From assembly GCF_013186535.1 (NCBI RefSeq), contig NZ_JABMCZ010000005.1, positions 496,001 through 560,000 on the forward strand: DNA of 64,000 nt, given 5' to 3'. Positions 16,480-23,877 of this stretch are shown here, piece by piece. Position 1 is the first letter of the stretch; each line of letters starts with the position of its first letter. Both the position numbers and the translations under genes were made by a program. The stretch is from Nocardia terpenica. GTDB lineage: Bacteria > Actinomycetota > Actinomycetes > Mycobacteriales > Mycobacteriaceae. The notes beneath the pieces are model-generated. The model saw nothing but the letters and a program-made list of their open reading frames with translations, did not search any database and had not been told where the DNA came from.

Positions 16480-18294
16480 CTACTCCGGTTTGCGGAGCGC
16501 GGCCATGAACATGGCGTCGGTCCCGTGCCGGTGCGGCCACAGCTGCGCGCCGGGACCGTCGCCGACGTCGGTGACGCCCGGCAGCAGGTCGCGGGTGTCG
16601 AGCTGTTCGGCGTCGGTGCGCCGGACCAGATCGGCGACCACGGACACCGTCTCCGGCAGGTGCGGCGAGCAGGTCGAGTACACCACCACGCCGCCGGGCC
16701 GCAGCAGATCCCATGCGGCGGTGAGCAATTCGCGCTGTAGGGGGACGAGGTCGCGCACATCGGCGGGGGTGCGCCGCCAGCGGGCCTCCGGGCGGCGGCG
16801 CAGCGCGCCCAGGCCGGTGCAGGGCGCGTCGACCAGAATGCGGTCGTAGCCGGGGGCGAGCCCGCTGTCGCGACCGTCCACGACGTGCACCGTGACCGGC
16901 AGGTTCGCGGTGGCCTTGCGCACCAGCTCGGCCCGGTGCTCGGACTGTTCCACGGCGTCGATGTGGAAGCCATCGATATCGGCGAGCGCACCCAGCAGGG
17001 CCGCCTTGCCGCCGGGTCCGGCGCACAGATCGAGCCAGCGGCCGGTGTCGGGACCGTGCAGCGGCGCGCGGGTCAGCGCCAGCGCCACCAGCTGGCTGCC
17101 CTCGTCCTGGACGGCGGCCATGCCCTCGCGCACCGGTTCCAGCTTGCCGGGATCGCCGCCGTCGAGGTAGACCGCGTACGGCGACCAGCGGCCCTGTTCG
17201 CCGCCGGTCACCAGGGCCAGTTCCTCGGCCGTGATGTCGCCGGGCCGGGCCACCAGATGCACGGCCGGGCGATCGTCGTCGGCGGCCAGCAGGTCACGCA
17301 GTTCACCGGCGCGGGCACCGAGCGCGTCCGCGAACGCCTGCGCGATCCAGGTCGGATGCGCGTACTCGAATGCCAGGCGCCCCACCGGATCTCGCGGCGC
17401 GAGCCGGTCCACCCACTCCTCGACGGTCCGCTCTCCCGCCCGCCGCAGCACGGCATTGACGAAACCCGCACGGCCGGTACCGAATTCCGAACGCACCAGA
17501 TCCACCGAGGTATCCACCGCGGCATGCGCCCCGACCCGGGTGCGCAGCAGCTGATACACGCCCAGCCGCAACACATCCAGCAGCGCCCCGTCGATCTCGT
17601 CGACCGCGCGACCCGCGCACTCGGCGATCACCACATCCAGCATCCCGAGCGACCGGCACGCCCCGTACGCCAATTCGGTAGCGAACGCCGCATCCCGCCC
17701 CGATACCCGCCGCTCCCGAAGCAGCCCCGGCAGCACGAGATTCGCGTAGGCGTCCCGCTCCCGCACCGCCCGCAACACATCCCGAGCCACCATCCGCGGC
17801 ATATCGACAGCGGCCCCCTTGCTACGCCGCGCATCACCGGAATCGCCACCGCGCGAACGAGAATCCCGCTGCCCGGCCGGTCGCCCACGACCCCCGTCAT
17901 TGCTCCGCGAACCCGACCGCTTCCCGGAACCGGCCGACACCCCGCGTCCTGTATCGCCCGAACCGCGTTGCCCGCCAGCCCCACCGGACCGGCCACGGCC
18001 CGTATCACCGGAGTCTGCCCTGCGTGCCCGCGAATCCCCCTGCGCCGCACCATCTCTCCGGTTCCGAGCATCGGATTGCCCTCGCTCGCCCCTTCGCTGC
18101 CCGGACTCGGCACGACGACCGGCGGCAGGCTTGCCCGACTTCACATGTCGCCCTGCCGCGCCGGTGGCCTCGCGATCGGCATCATCCGTCGCGTCACGCC
18201 CCCGGCGGCCGAGCGGGCCCCTCGGGCCGCGCGCCGCACCCGGATTCGACGGCTGGTGTGATTCGTGCTGGTTGCCTCGCTCCGGGCGGGTCAT
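16480..18294 (-). CDS. rsmB: 16S rRNA m5C967 methyltransferase
   Basis: SAM-dependent rRNA cytosine-C5 methyltransferase (Fmu/Sun). A NusB-like RNA-binding domain begins near residue 165 (MPRMVARDVLRAVRERDAYANLVLP) and is followed by the Rossmann domain with DLCAGPGGKAALL, VDAPCTGLGALRRRPEARWRR and YSTCSPHLPE; the cysteines of APCTG and STCSP are the catalytic pair. Unusually, about 165 N-terminal residues are low-complexity, rich in Gly, Arg, Ser and Asp. The total of 604 residues compares with about 450 in most homologues. Its ATG overlaps the fmt stop by four bases (ATGA). Confidence 0.93.
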   Translation of the reverse strand: MTRPERGNQHESHQPSNPGAARGPRGPLGRRGRDATDDADREATGAAGRHVKSGKPAAGRRAESGQRRGERGQSDARNRRDGAAQGDSRARRADSGDTGRGRSGGAGGQRGSGDTGRGVSAGSGKRSGSRSNDGGRGRPAGQRDSRSRGGDSGDARRSKGAAVDMPRMVARDVLRAVRERDAYANLVLPGLLRERRVSGRDAAFATELAYGACRSLGMLDVVIAECAGRAVDEIDGALLDVLRLGVYQLLRTRVGAHAAVDTSVDLVRSEFGTGRAGFVNAVLRRAGERTVEEWVDRLAPRDPVGRLAFEYAHPTWIAQAFADALGARAGELRDLLAADDDRPAVHLVARPGDITAEELALVTGGEQGRWSPYAVYLDGGDPGKLEPVREGMAAVQDEGSQLVALALTRAPLHGPDTGRWLDLCAGPGGKAALLGALADIDGFHIDAVEQSEHRAELVRKATANLPVTVHVVDGRDSGLAPGYDRILVDAPCTGLGALRRRPEARWRRTPADVRDLVPLQRELLTAAWDLLRPGGVVVYSTCSPHLPETVSVVADLVRRTDAEQLDTRDLLPGVTDVGDGPGAQLWPHRHGTDAMFMAALRKPE

Positions 18295-19214
18295 CCGACC
18301 ACCGCGCCGGGCTCCAGGCGGGCGCCGCGGGCCCAGTCCAGGGCGGGCATGGGGCGTTTGCCTTGGGGCTGGACCTGATTGAGGCGGACGGCGGTGGTGG
18401 CGGTGCCGATGTAGACGCCGCTCTTGCGGACCTCGACGGCCCGGTGCGGCAGGACCTCTTCGACCAGTTCGACGGGGCCGAGTTTGAGGCGCTTGCCGTC
18501 GATTTCGGTCCAGGCGCCGGGGGCTGGGGTGACGGCGCGGATGCGGCGGCTGATCGCCAGCGCGGGCTGGTCCCAGCGGATGTGCCCGGCGTCGGCGTCC
18601 ACCTTCGGCGCGTAGGAGACGCCGTCGGCGGCCTGCGGCACGGCCTGCAGGGTGCCGTCCTCGATCCCGTTCAGGGTCGTTTCCAGCAGGTGCGCACCGG
18701 ATTCCGAGAGTCGGCCCAGCAGGGTTCCGGCGGTGTCGGCGACGCCGATCTTGTCGGTGACGACGCCGAACACCGGCCCGGTGTCGAGCCCGGCCTCGAT
18801 GCGGAAGGTGGAGGCGCCGGTGATCTCGTCACCGGCGAGGATCGCGGCCTGCACCGGCGCGGCCCCGCGCCACGCGGGCAGCAGCGAGAAGTGCAGGTTC
18901 ACCCAGCCGTGCCGCGGAATGTCGAGCACCCGCTGCGGCAGCAGCGCGCCGTAGGCCACCACCGGGCAGCAGTCCGGGGCGAGTTCGGTGAGCGCGTCGA
19001 TGAAGTCGGGCTCGGAGGGTTTGCCCGGCGTCAGCACCGGGATGCCGTGCTCGTCGGCGAGCAGGCCGATCGGCGAGCGGGTGACCTTGCGCCCGCGCCC
19101 GGCGACGGCGTCGGGCCGGGTGACAACCGCGACGACCTCGTGGCGCGGGGAGTCGATCAGCCGCCGCAGCGACGGCACCGCGGGCTCGGGTGTTCCGGCG
19201 AAGATCACGCGCAT
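18291..19214 (-). CDS. fmt: Methionyl-tRNA formyltransferase
   Basis: Formylates initiator Met-tRNA using 10-formyltetrahydrofolate. The 307-residue protein starts MRVIFAGTPEPAVPSL and has the formyl-transfer signature with Asn, His and Asp in GWVNLHFSLLPAWRGAAPVQ and ITGASTFRIEAGLDTGPV. A C-terminal tRNA-binding domain follows. The ATG overlaps the def stop by one base and the stop overlaps rsmB by four, so def-fmt-rsmB are tightly coupled. Confidence 0.95.
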   Translation of the reverse strand: MRVIFAGTPEPAVPSLRRLIDSPRHEVVAVVTRPDAVAGRGRKVTRSPIGLLADEHGIPVLTPGKPSEPDFIDALTELAPDCCPVVAYGALLPQRVLDIPRHGWVNLHFSLLPAWRGAAPVQAAILAGDEITGASTFRIEAGLDTGPVFGVVTDKIGVADTAGTLLGRLSESGAHLLETTLNGIEDGTLQAVPQAADGVSYAPKVDADAGHIRWDQPALAISRRIRAVTPAPGAWTEIDGKRLKLGPVELVEEVLPHRAVEVRKSGVYIGTATTAVRLNQVQPQGKRPMPALDWARGARLEPGAVVG

Positions 19215-19777
19215 CAGCGACCCCGTCCCGTTGCCTCGGACCGCGCGGACGACACGTCCGCGGCGGACATCACCGTCTGTCCCGTGGTGAACCAGCCGGA
19301 TTCGCGCACCGCCCGCATGGCTTCCTTGCGAGCGGCCGGATCCAGCCAGTCCAGATAGAGCACGCCGTCGAGGTGGTCGGTCTCGTGCTGAACGCAGCGC
19401 GCGGGCAGCCCCTCGGCCTCGAATTCGACCGCGGCGCCGTCCATGTCGACGCCGCGCGCCCGCACCCGCAGCGCCCGGGTCACCTCGTAGCGCAGGCCCG
19501 GAATCGACAGGCAGCCCTCCGGGCCGGTCTGCTCCTGGTCGCCGAGCACCTCGAAGACCGGGTTCACCAGGTGCCCGGCCAGCTCGCCCGTGTCGTAGAC
19601 GAACACCCGCAGACCGACCCCGATCTGCGGCGCCGCCATCCCGACACCACCACTGGCCCGCATGGTGTCGGTCAGGTCGGCCACCAGCTGGCGCAGTTCC
19701 CTGTCGAAGGTGGTGACCTCGTCCGCGCGGGCGCGCAGAACGGGGTCGCCGAACAGGCGAACGGGCTGGACGGTCAC
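19214..19777 (-). CDS. def: Peptide deformylase
   Basis: Iron-dependent hydrolase that removes the N-formyl group from nascent proteins. All three motifs are present: GVGMAAPQIG, EGCLSIPG (Cys ligand) and QHETDHLDG (HExxH with two His ligands). The GTG start is preferred because GGGGAG lies seven bases upstream; a TTG two codons earlier would be too close to that site. 187 residues is typical of actinobacterial deformylases. First gene of the def-fmt-rsmB unit. Confidence 0.95.
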   Translation of the reverse strand: MTVQPVRLFGDPVLRARADEVTTFDRELRQLVADLTDTMRASGGVGMAAPQIGVGLRVFVYDTGELAGHLVNPVFEVLGDQEQTGPEGCLSIPGLRYEVTRALRVRARGVDMDGAAVEFEAEGLPARCVQHETDHLDGVLYLDWLDPAARKEAMRAVRESGWFTTGQTVMSAADVSSARSEATGRGR

Positions 19778-19840
19778 AAGCAACTCCCCTGGTGATCGGA
19801 TACGGACGTCTTATTTTACGGACCGCTCCGAGTCACTCGA

Positions 19841-20854
19841 TCACGAATGCGCGCCCAGGATCACCTCGGGGATGCCGGTGCCCAGCGCGACCGGTGTGCA
19901 GACGGGCTCACGGGCGTGTTCGGGATCGAGCACATTGCGCAGCAGCTGCTGCACGTACGGATCGTAGACGAGATGGAAGTGCCCGGTCAGGTCGGTCGGG
20001 CAGCGGTCCTGCAGCACGATGTTGGTGGCGTTCGGGCCGTGCAGGGCGATATTGGCGAACGGCTGGATCATCTCGTCGACCCGGCTGCCGACCGTGGTGT
20101 ATTCCACACCGGGCACCGTGTCGCCGCCCGCGTTCAGCTCGCGCATGAACGGCGCGCCCTGCGCCTGCTGCACCGCCGCCACCGAGGTGACCTTCTGATA
20201 CGCGCCCCACAGCGCCGGCACCGCGTCCGCGAGCGGCACCAGCCCATACATGATGCCGCCGTAGCTCGGCGAGGCCAGGCCCACCCACCGGTGCACCTTT
20301 CCGGCGCCGCCGAGCTTGTTGACATAGAACCGAGTCACATTGGCGCCCTGGGAGAATCCGACGAGATCCACCTGCCTCGCCCCCGTGGCGGCGAGCACCC
20401 GGTCGACGAATTCCCCGATCTGGCGCGAGGACAGCCAGATGTCCTCGGTGCCGTAGGTGGCCGCGCCCGGCCTACCGCCGTAGTTCGGCGCGAAAACGCA
20501 GTACCCGGCCTGCACCAGCTGCGGGCCGATGGCCGAATAGTCCGAGTAGGCCGAGGCGTCGGTGCCGTGCGCCAGAATCACCGGGCGCGGGTGCTCGGCG
20601 CTGGGTTTGCAGCCGAAATCGTTGGTGCCCATCGGGGTGGCGGCGGGATGGGTCAGCAGGTAGTGCGATGCCGCCAGATGTTCGGTCTGGACCGGCGCCT
20701 GCTCGGAGGGCACCATGGCCGGGCGGAGCCCCGGCACGGGATCGCCCCACGCCGGTACGCCGGCGCCGAACGCCAGCGCGCACACCGTGCCCGCCAGCGC
20801 CATCGCTCTCCGTTGTGATCGACCCCAAAGTCTGCGAACCCATCCCTGTCCCAT
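19841..20854 (-). CDS. Secreted lipase / esterase, alpha/beta hydrolase
   Basis: Exported lipase-like hydrolase of 337 residues. The ATG is followed by RR and a hydrophobic stretch ending in PAWGDPV, a probable signal peptide. The nucleophile elbow is VGFSQGAN, with PVILAHGTDA near the oxyanion hole, and a late His in TGHFHLVYDP as candidate base. Pattern and length fit the actinobacterial class-2 triacylglycerol lipase family. It stands alone, 60 bases downstream of the padR-like gene on the same strand. Substrate unknown; extracellular lipid esters are likely. Confidence 0.85.
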   Translation of the reverse strand: MGQGWVRRLWGRSQRRAMALAGTVCALAFGAGVPAWGDPVPGLRPAMVPSEQAPVQTEHLAASHYLLTHPAATPMGTNDFGCKPSAEHPRPVILAHGTDASAYSDYSAIGPQLVQAGYCVFAPNYGGRPGAATYGTEDIWLSSRQIGEFVDRVLAATGARQVDLVGFSQGANVTRFYVNKLGGAGKVHRWVGLASPSYGGIMYGLVPLADAVPALWGAYQKVTSVAAVQQAQGAPFMRELNAGGDTVPGVEYTTVGSRVDEMIQPFANIALHGPNATNIVLQDRCPTDLTGHFHLVYDPYVQQLLRNVLDPEHAREPVCTPVALGTGIPEVILGAHS

Positions 20855-20914
20855 GTCACAATCATTCCGCACCGAAGCCGGAATACCATGTCGGGCCCCG
20901 CGTTTCGGCCGCCG

Positions 20915-21565
20915 TTACTTTTCGGGTGTGTCGTCGTCGGCGAGGATCCGGTAGAGCGACCGGCGCGCCTCGGTGAGCACCTCGGCCGCCTTGGCCGCCT
21001 GCTCCGGCGTTCCGGCCCGGGCCACCTGGGCGACCGCGCCCATCAGCTGGCCCACCAGCTCGCGCATATCCAGCGCCTGATCGCCGACGCCGTCGCGGAC
21101 CTCCTGCCAGGGATCGCCGAGCTCGTCGCGATGCTCCTCGACGTAGCCGGCGCCGTCCTCGGTGAGCTTGGCGGTCTTGCGGCCGCTCACCTTCTCGATG
21201 AGCACCAGGCCCTCGTCCTCGAGCTGCGACAGCGCCGGGTAGATCGAGCCCGGGCTGGGACGCCAGACGTCCTCGCTGCGCTCGCGGATCTGCTGGATCA
21301 GTTCGTAGCCGTGCATCGGGCGTTCCTGCAGCAACAGCAGGATCGCCGCGCGCACATCGCCGCGCCGACCGCGACCACCCCGGCCGCGGCCCCGACCGAA
21401 GGGACCCGGGCCGAAGCCGGGGCCGAACTCCGGTCCGAACGGGCCGAATTCGCGGCCGAAACCGTGTCCGCCGCGCGGGTGGCGACGGAACTGCTCGCGA
21501 CCGCCGGGGAACTCGCCCCGCCGACGGCCACGGCCGTGCATGTCTTTGTCGTGTCCGTATTCCAT
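20915..21565 (-). CDS. PadR-family transcriptional regulator
   Basis: 216-residue regulator. The first 65 residues are a disordered stretch rich in Gly, Arg, Pro and Phe (repeated FGP and RGG). The PadR winged helix follows: DVRAAILLLLQERPMHGYELIQQI, SPGSIYPALSQLEDEGLV and GRKTAKLTEDG. A C-terminal helical dimerisation region ends in YRILADDDTPEK. The ATG has GAGGAGG eight bases upstream. The upstream region has repeated TTGTCGA elements and a palindrome, consistent with autoregulation. Neighbouring lipase and carotenoid oxygenase genes are possible targets. Confidence 0.88.
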   Translation of the reverse strand: MEYGHDKDMHGRGRRRGEFPGGREQFRRHPRGGHGFGREFGPFGPEFGPGFGPGPFGRGRGRGGRGRRGDVRAAILLLLQERPMHGYELIQQIRERSEDVWRPSPGSIYPALSQLEDEGLVLIEKVSGRKTAKLTEDGAGYVEEHRDELGDPWQEVRDGVGDQALDMRELVGQLMGAVAQVARAGTPEQAAKAAEVLTEARRSLYRILADDDTPEK

Positions 21566-21598
21566 GACGTGCCTCCTCAGGCGTGTTCGCACATCCAC

Positions 21599-21635
21599 AC
21601 CATCGACGATATATCGACAATGCATCTTCGACAAG
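21599..21635 (-). promoter_or_regulatory. Candidate PadR operator/promoter
   Basis: Read on the minus strand, two TTGTCGA elements lie 14 bases apart, followed by the perfect palindrome CGATATATCG (21607-21616) and a further TCGTCGA. The AT-rich centre resembles a -10 region. The location just upstream of the padR-like start suggests an autoregulatory site. Seen by eye; binding not shown. Confidence 0.4.
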
Positions 21636-21677
21636 CATGAAGCACGACACGAACCGACCGGCCCGTCCAGCAGCGGG

Positions 21678-23114
21678 CTAGGCGGTCGGCACCCAGTTGC
21701 CGTGGAAACCGGCGGGCACCCGGTGCGGCAGATGCACGCTCGCCACGGTCTCGAGCGTCTCGGCGTCGAGGATCGCGAGTTCGCTGCGATCGGTGTGGGC
21801 GTCGTAGACGAAGCCCATCAGCACCCCCTCGTCCTCCCCCGCATCGGCCGAGGCGGGCTCGAAGACGAACTCCCCCAGCCGTTTTCCGGGCCCGAACGAC
21901 CGGGTGGCCGCGCCGCCGCCGACCATGTCGTGCTTGAGCAGCACGCCCTCCGGATTCAGGCCCGGCCCGATCGACGGCGCGTACCCGTACCGGTGCCGCT
22001 TGCCCACCAGGCGCTCGTCGACCCGGGGGAATTCCTGCGGGCGATCGTCGAGGCGGGACTGCCGGACCTTGCCCGCGTTCAGGTCGACCTCCCAGCGGTC
22101 CAGGGCGGGCGCGCCGTCGCCGGGGCCGAGGCGGTCGGTGTCGAACATCTTCGGATACCGGACCACATCGAGCACGATGGTGTCGCCGTCGTCGTAGGCG
22201 TTCATCGGATGGAAGACGTAGCAGGGCTCGATATCGAACCAGCAGACATCGGCATTGGTCCCGGTGCGCGGCATGACACCCACCCGGGCCGGATAGTTCG
22301 GATTCCAGGCGAAGGGCAACCGCCGGTCGGTCTGCGGCTGATTGCGGTGCAGCGCAGGCGGATTCGGTATGCGGATGCGGCCGAGCAGGGCCGACAGCAG
22401 CAGCCGCACCGGCAACCGCAGCCCGCGCGGCACACTCATCTGCGCGGCCTGCTGGGCGTCGAACACCACCGGCAGGTCGTAGAGCACCACGTACTTCTCG
22501 GTGAGCGAGAAGTCGTGCATCATCGGCGCACCGGTGACCTCGATGTCGACGGTGCGCCGCGCCCGGCCGTCGACGCCGATCACCGAGTACTGCACGATGT
22601 TGCCGCGCCGGAACGAGTACGAGACCGCGTGCAGCTCACCGGTATTCGGGTCGCGCTTGGGGTGGGCGGTGTAGCCGCCGGTGAGGGTGCCGTCGAAATC
22701 GCATACCCCGACGGTGTCGAGTTCCTCGCTCAGCTCGTAATTCGTCAGGCCGCCCTCCACCAGGGCCAGGGTGCGCCCGGCGTGCCCGATGACATTGGTG
22801 TTGGCGCCGACTCCCCTGATGTCGAGCATCTTCACCACGGGCCGTTCGCCGAGGGCGCGCGAGGTGGTGGCGCCGCGGACCCACCGATTGCGATACCACT
22901 CGGCCCGGCCGTCGCGCAGGCGGATGCCGTGCACCATGCCGTCACCGGAGAACAGGTGGTAGAGCGCGGGATCCAGCTCACCCACCGGATTCGGGCCGTT
23001 GCGCAGGTAGCGGCCGTCGAGGTAGTCCGGGATGGAACCGGTGACCGCGAGGTCGGTCAGCGTGTATTCGTGCTCGATCGGGGCGAAGACACCCTCGAGA
23101 TAGCGATTGCCCAT
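21678..23114 (-). CDS. Carotenoid cleavage oxygenase family protein
   Basis: Non-haem iron(II) dioxygenase of the RPE65/lignostilbene dioxygenase family, which cuts C=C bonds in carotenoids, apocarotenoids or stilbenes. The seven-bladed propeller is held around iron by four histidines; candidates are in YTAHPKRDPNTGEL, APMMHDFSLTE, VFHPMNAYDDGD and the C-terminal GFHGNWVPT. The N-terminal YLRNGPNPV and FSGDGMVHGI motifs fit. 478 residues is a normal length. The ATG has GGGGAG upstream. It is divergent from a TetR gene across 67 bases carrying two identical palindromes, so TetR control is very likely. Confidence 0.92.
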   Translation of the reverse strand: MGNRYLEGVFAPIEHEYTLTDLAVTGSIPDYLDGRYLRNGPNPVGELDPALYHLFSGDGMVHGIRLRDGRAEWYRNRWVRGATTSRALGERPVVKMLDIRGVGANTNVIGHAGRTLALVEGGLTNYELSEELDTVGVCDFDGTLTGGYTAHPKRDPNTGELHAVSYSFRRGNIVQYSVIGVDGRARRTVDIEVTGAPMMHDFSLTEKYVVLYDLPVVFDAQQAAQMSVPRGLRLPVRLLLSALLGRIRIPNPPALHRNQPQTDRRLPFAWNPNYPARVGVMPRTGTNADVCWFDIEPCYVFHPMNAYDDGDTIVLDVVRYPKMFDTDRLGPGDGAPALDRWEVDLNAGKVRQSRLDDRPQEFPRVDERLVGKRHRYGYAPSIGPGLNPEGVLLKHDMVGGGAATRSFGPGKRLGEFVFEPASADAGEDEGVLMGFVYDAHTDRSELAILDAETLETVASVHLPHRVPAGFHGNWVPTA

Positions 23115-23131
23115 GGCAGGCTCCCCAGTGA

Positions 23132-23166
23132 ATAACGATGTTATGGGACTACAATAACGCTGTTAT
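23132..23166. promoter_or_regulatory. Tandem TetR operator palindromes
   Basis: Two near-identical 13-base palindromes, ATAACGATGTTAT (23132-23144) and ATAACGCTGTTAT (23154-23166), have centres 22 bases apart, about two helical turns, on the same DNA face. A TACAAT (23150-23155) that could be a -10 for the TetR gene overlaps the second site. They fill the space between the divergent carotenoid oxygenase and TetR genes, so binding of two dimers would block both promoters. Confidence 0.75.
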
Positions 23167-23181
23167 GGAGGTGATTCAACA

Positions 23182-23874
23182 GTGAGTTCCCCCGCGCGCC
23201 AACCGAATCGGCGTCCCGGACCGGCTATGCGCGAGCAACTGGTGGATGCCGGGCTGCGGCTGCTGGAGGAGGACGGGCCCGAGGCGCTACAGACCCGCCG
23301 GGTCGCCGCCGCGGTGGGCGCCTCGACAATGGCGGTCTACACGCACTTCGACGGCATGACCGGGCTGATGGAAGCGATTGCGGCCGAGGCGTTCGCGCGC
23401 TTCGGAACGGCGCTGGAGGCCGTGCGGCCGAGCGACGATCCGATCGCGGACGTCCTGCTGCTGGGCTACGCCTACCGCGGCTACGCGCTGGCGAGCCCGC
23501 AGCGCTACCGGTTGATGTTCGGCCTCACCGGTCCGCGCACCGCACTGTCCCCGCACAGCGACTTCGCCATCGGCGACCCCGGTTCGGCGATCGGCGCGGC
23601 GACCTTCGAGCCGCTCGTCGCGGCGATCGAGCGCCTCATCGAGAGCGGGCACGTGCGGCCGGATCCGCCGCGCGAGGTGGCGACGCGCCTGTGGGCGCTG
23701 GTGCACGGAACGGTGCTGCTGGAGATCGCCGGATTCCTCGGCTCCGCGGAGCACAGCAGTCTGCCGGTGATTCTCGGCCCGGCGACCATCGACTTCCTGG
23801 TGGGCATGGGCTGCCCGCGCAAGCGCGCCGAGCGGTCGATGGCGCGGGTGCGCAAGGCGGTCGGAAATCGCTGA
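23182..23874 (+). CDS. TetR-family transcriptional regulator
   Basis: 230-residue repressor-type regulator. The N-terminal helix-turn-helix is seen in ALQTRRVAAAVGASTMAVYT with the following HFDGMTGLMEAI. The C-terminal ligand domain resembles the TetR_C_33-like group (YRLMFGLTGPRT, ATRLWALVHGTVLLEIAGF). It starts with GTG after a strong GGAGGTGATT ribosome-binding site. It is divergent from the carotenoid oxygenase gene, and its likely operators lie immediately upstream. The ligand is unknown, possibly an apocarotenoid. Confidence 0.92.
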   Translation: MSSPARQPNRRPGPAMREQLVDAGLRLLEEDGPEALQTRRVAAAVGASTMAVYTHFDGMTGLMEAIAAEAFARFGTALEAVRPSDDPIADVLLLGYAYRGYALASPQRYRLMFGLTGPRTALSPHSDFAIGDPGSAIGAATFEPLVAAIERLIESGHVRPDPPREVATRLWALVHGTVLLEIAGFLGSAEHSSLPVILGPATIDFLVGMGCPRKRAERSMARVRKAVGNR

Positions 23875-23877
23875 GGC

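Noticed and set aside
16230..16480. Short protein-like frames on both strands around 16230-16400
   Set aside because: Both strands look open because GC is low; no start with ribosome-binding site fits, and third-position bias is absent.
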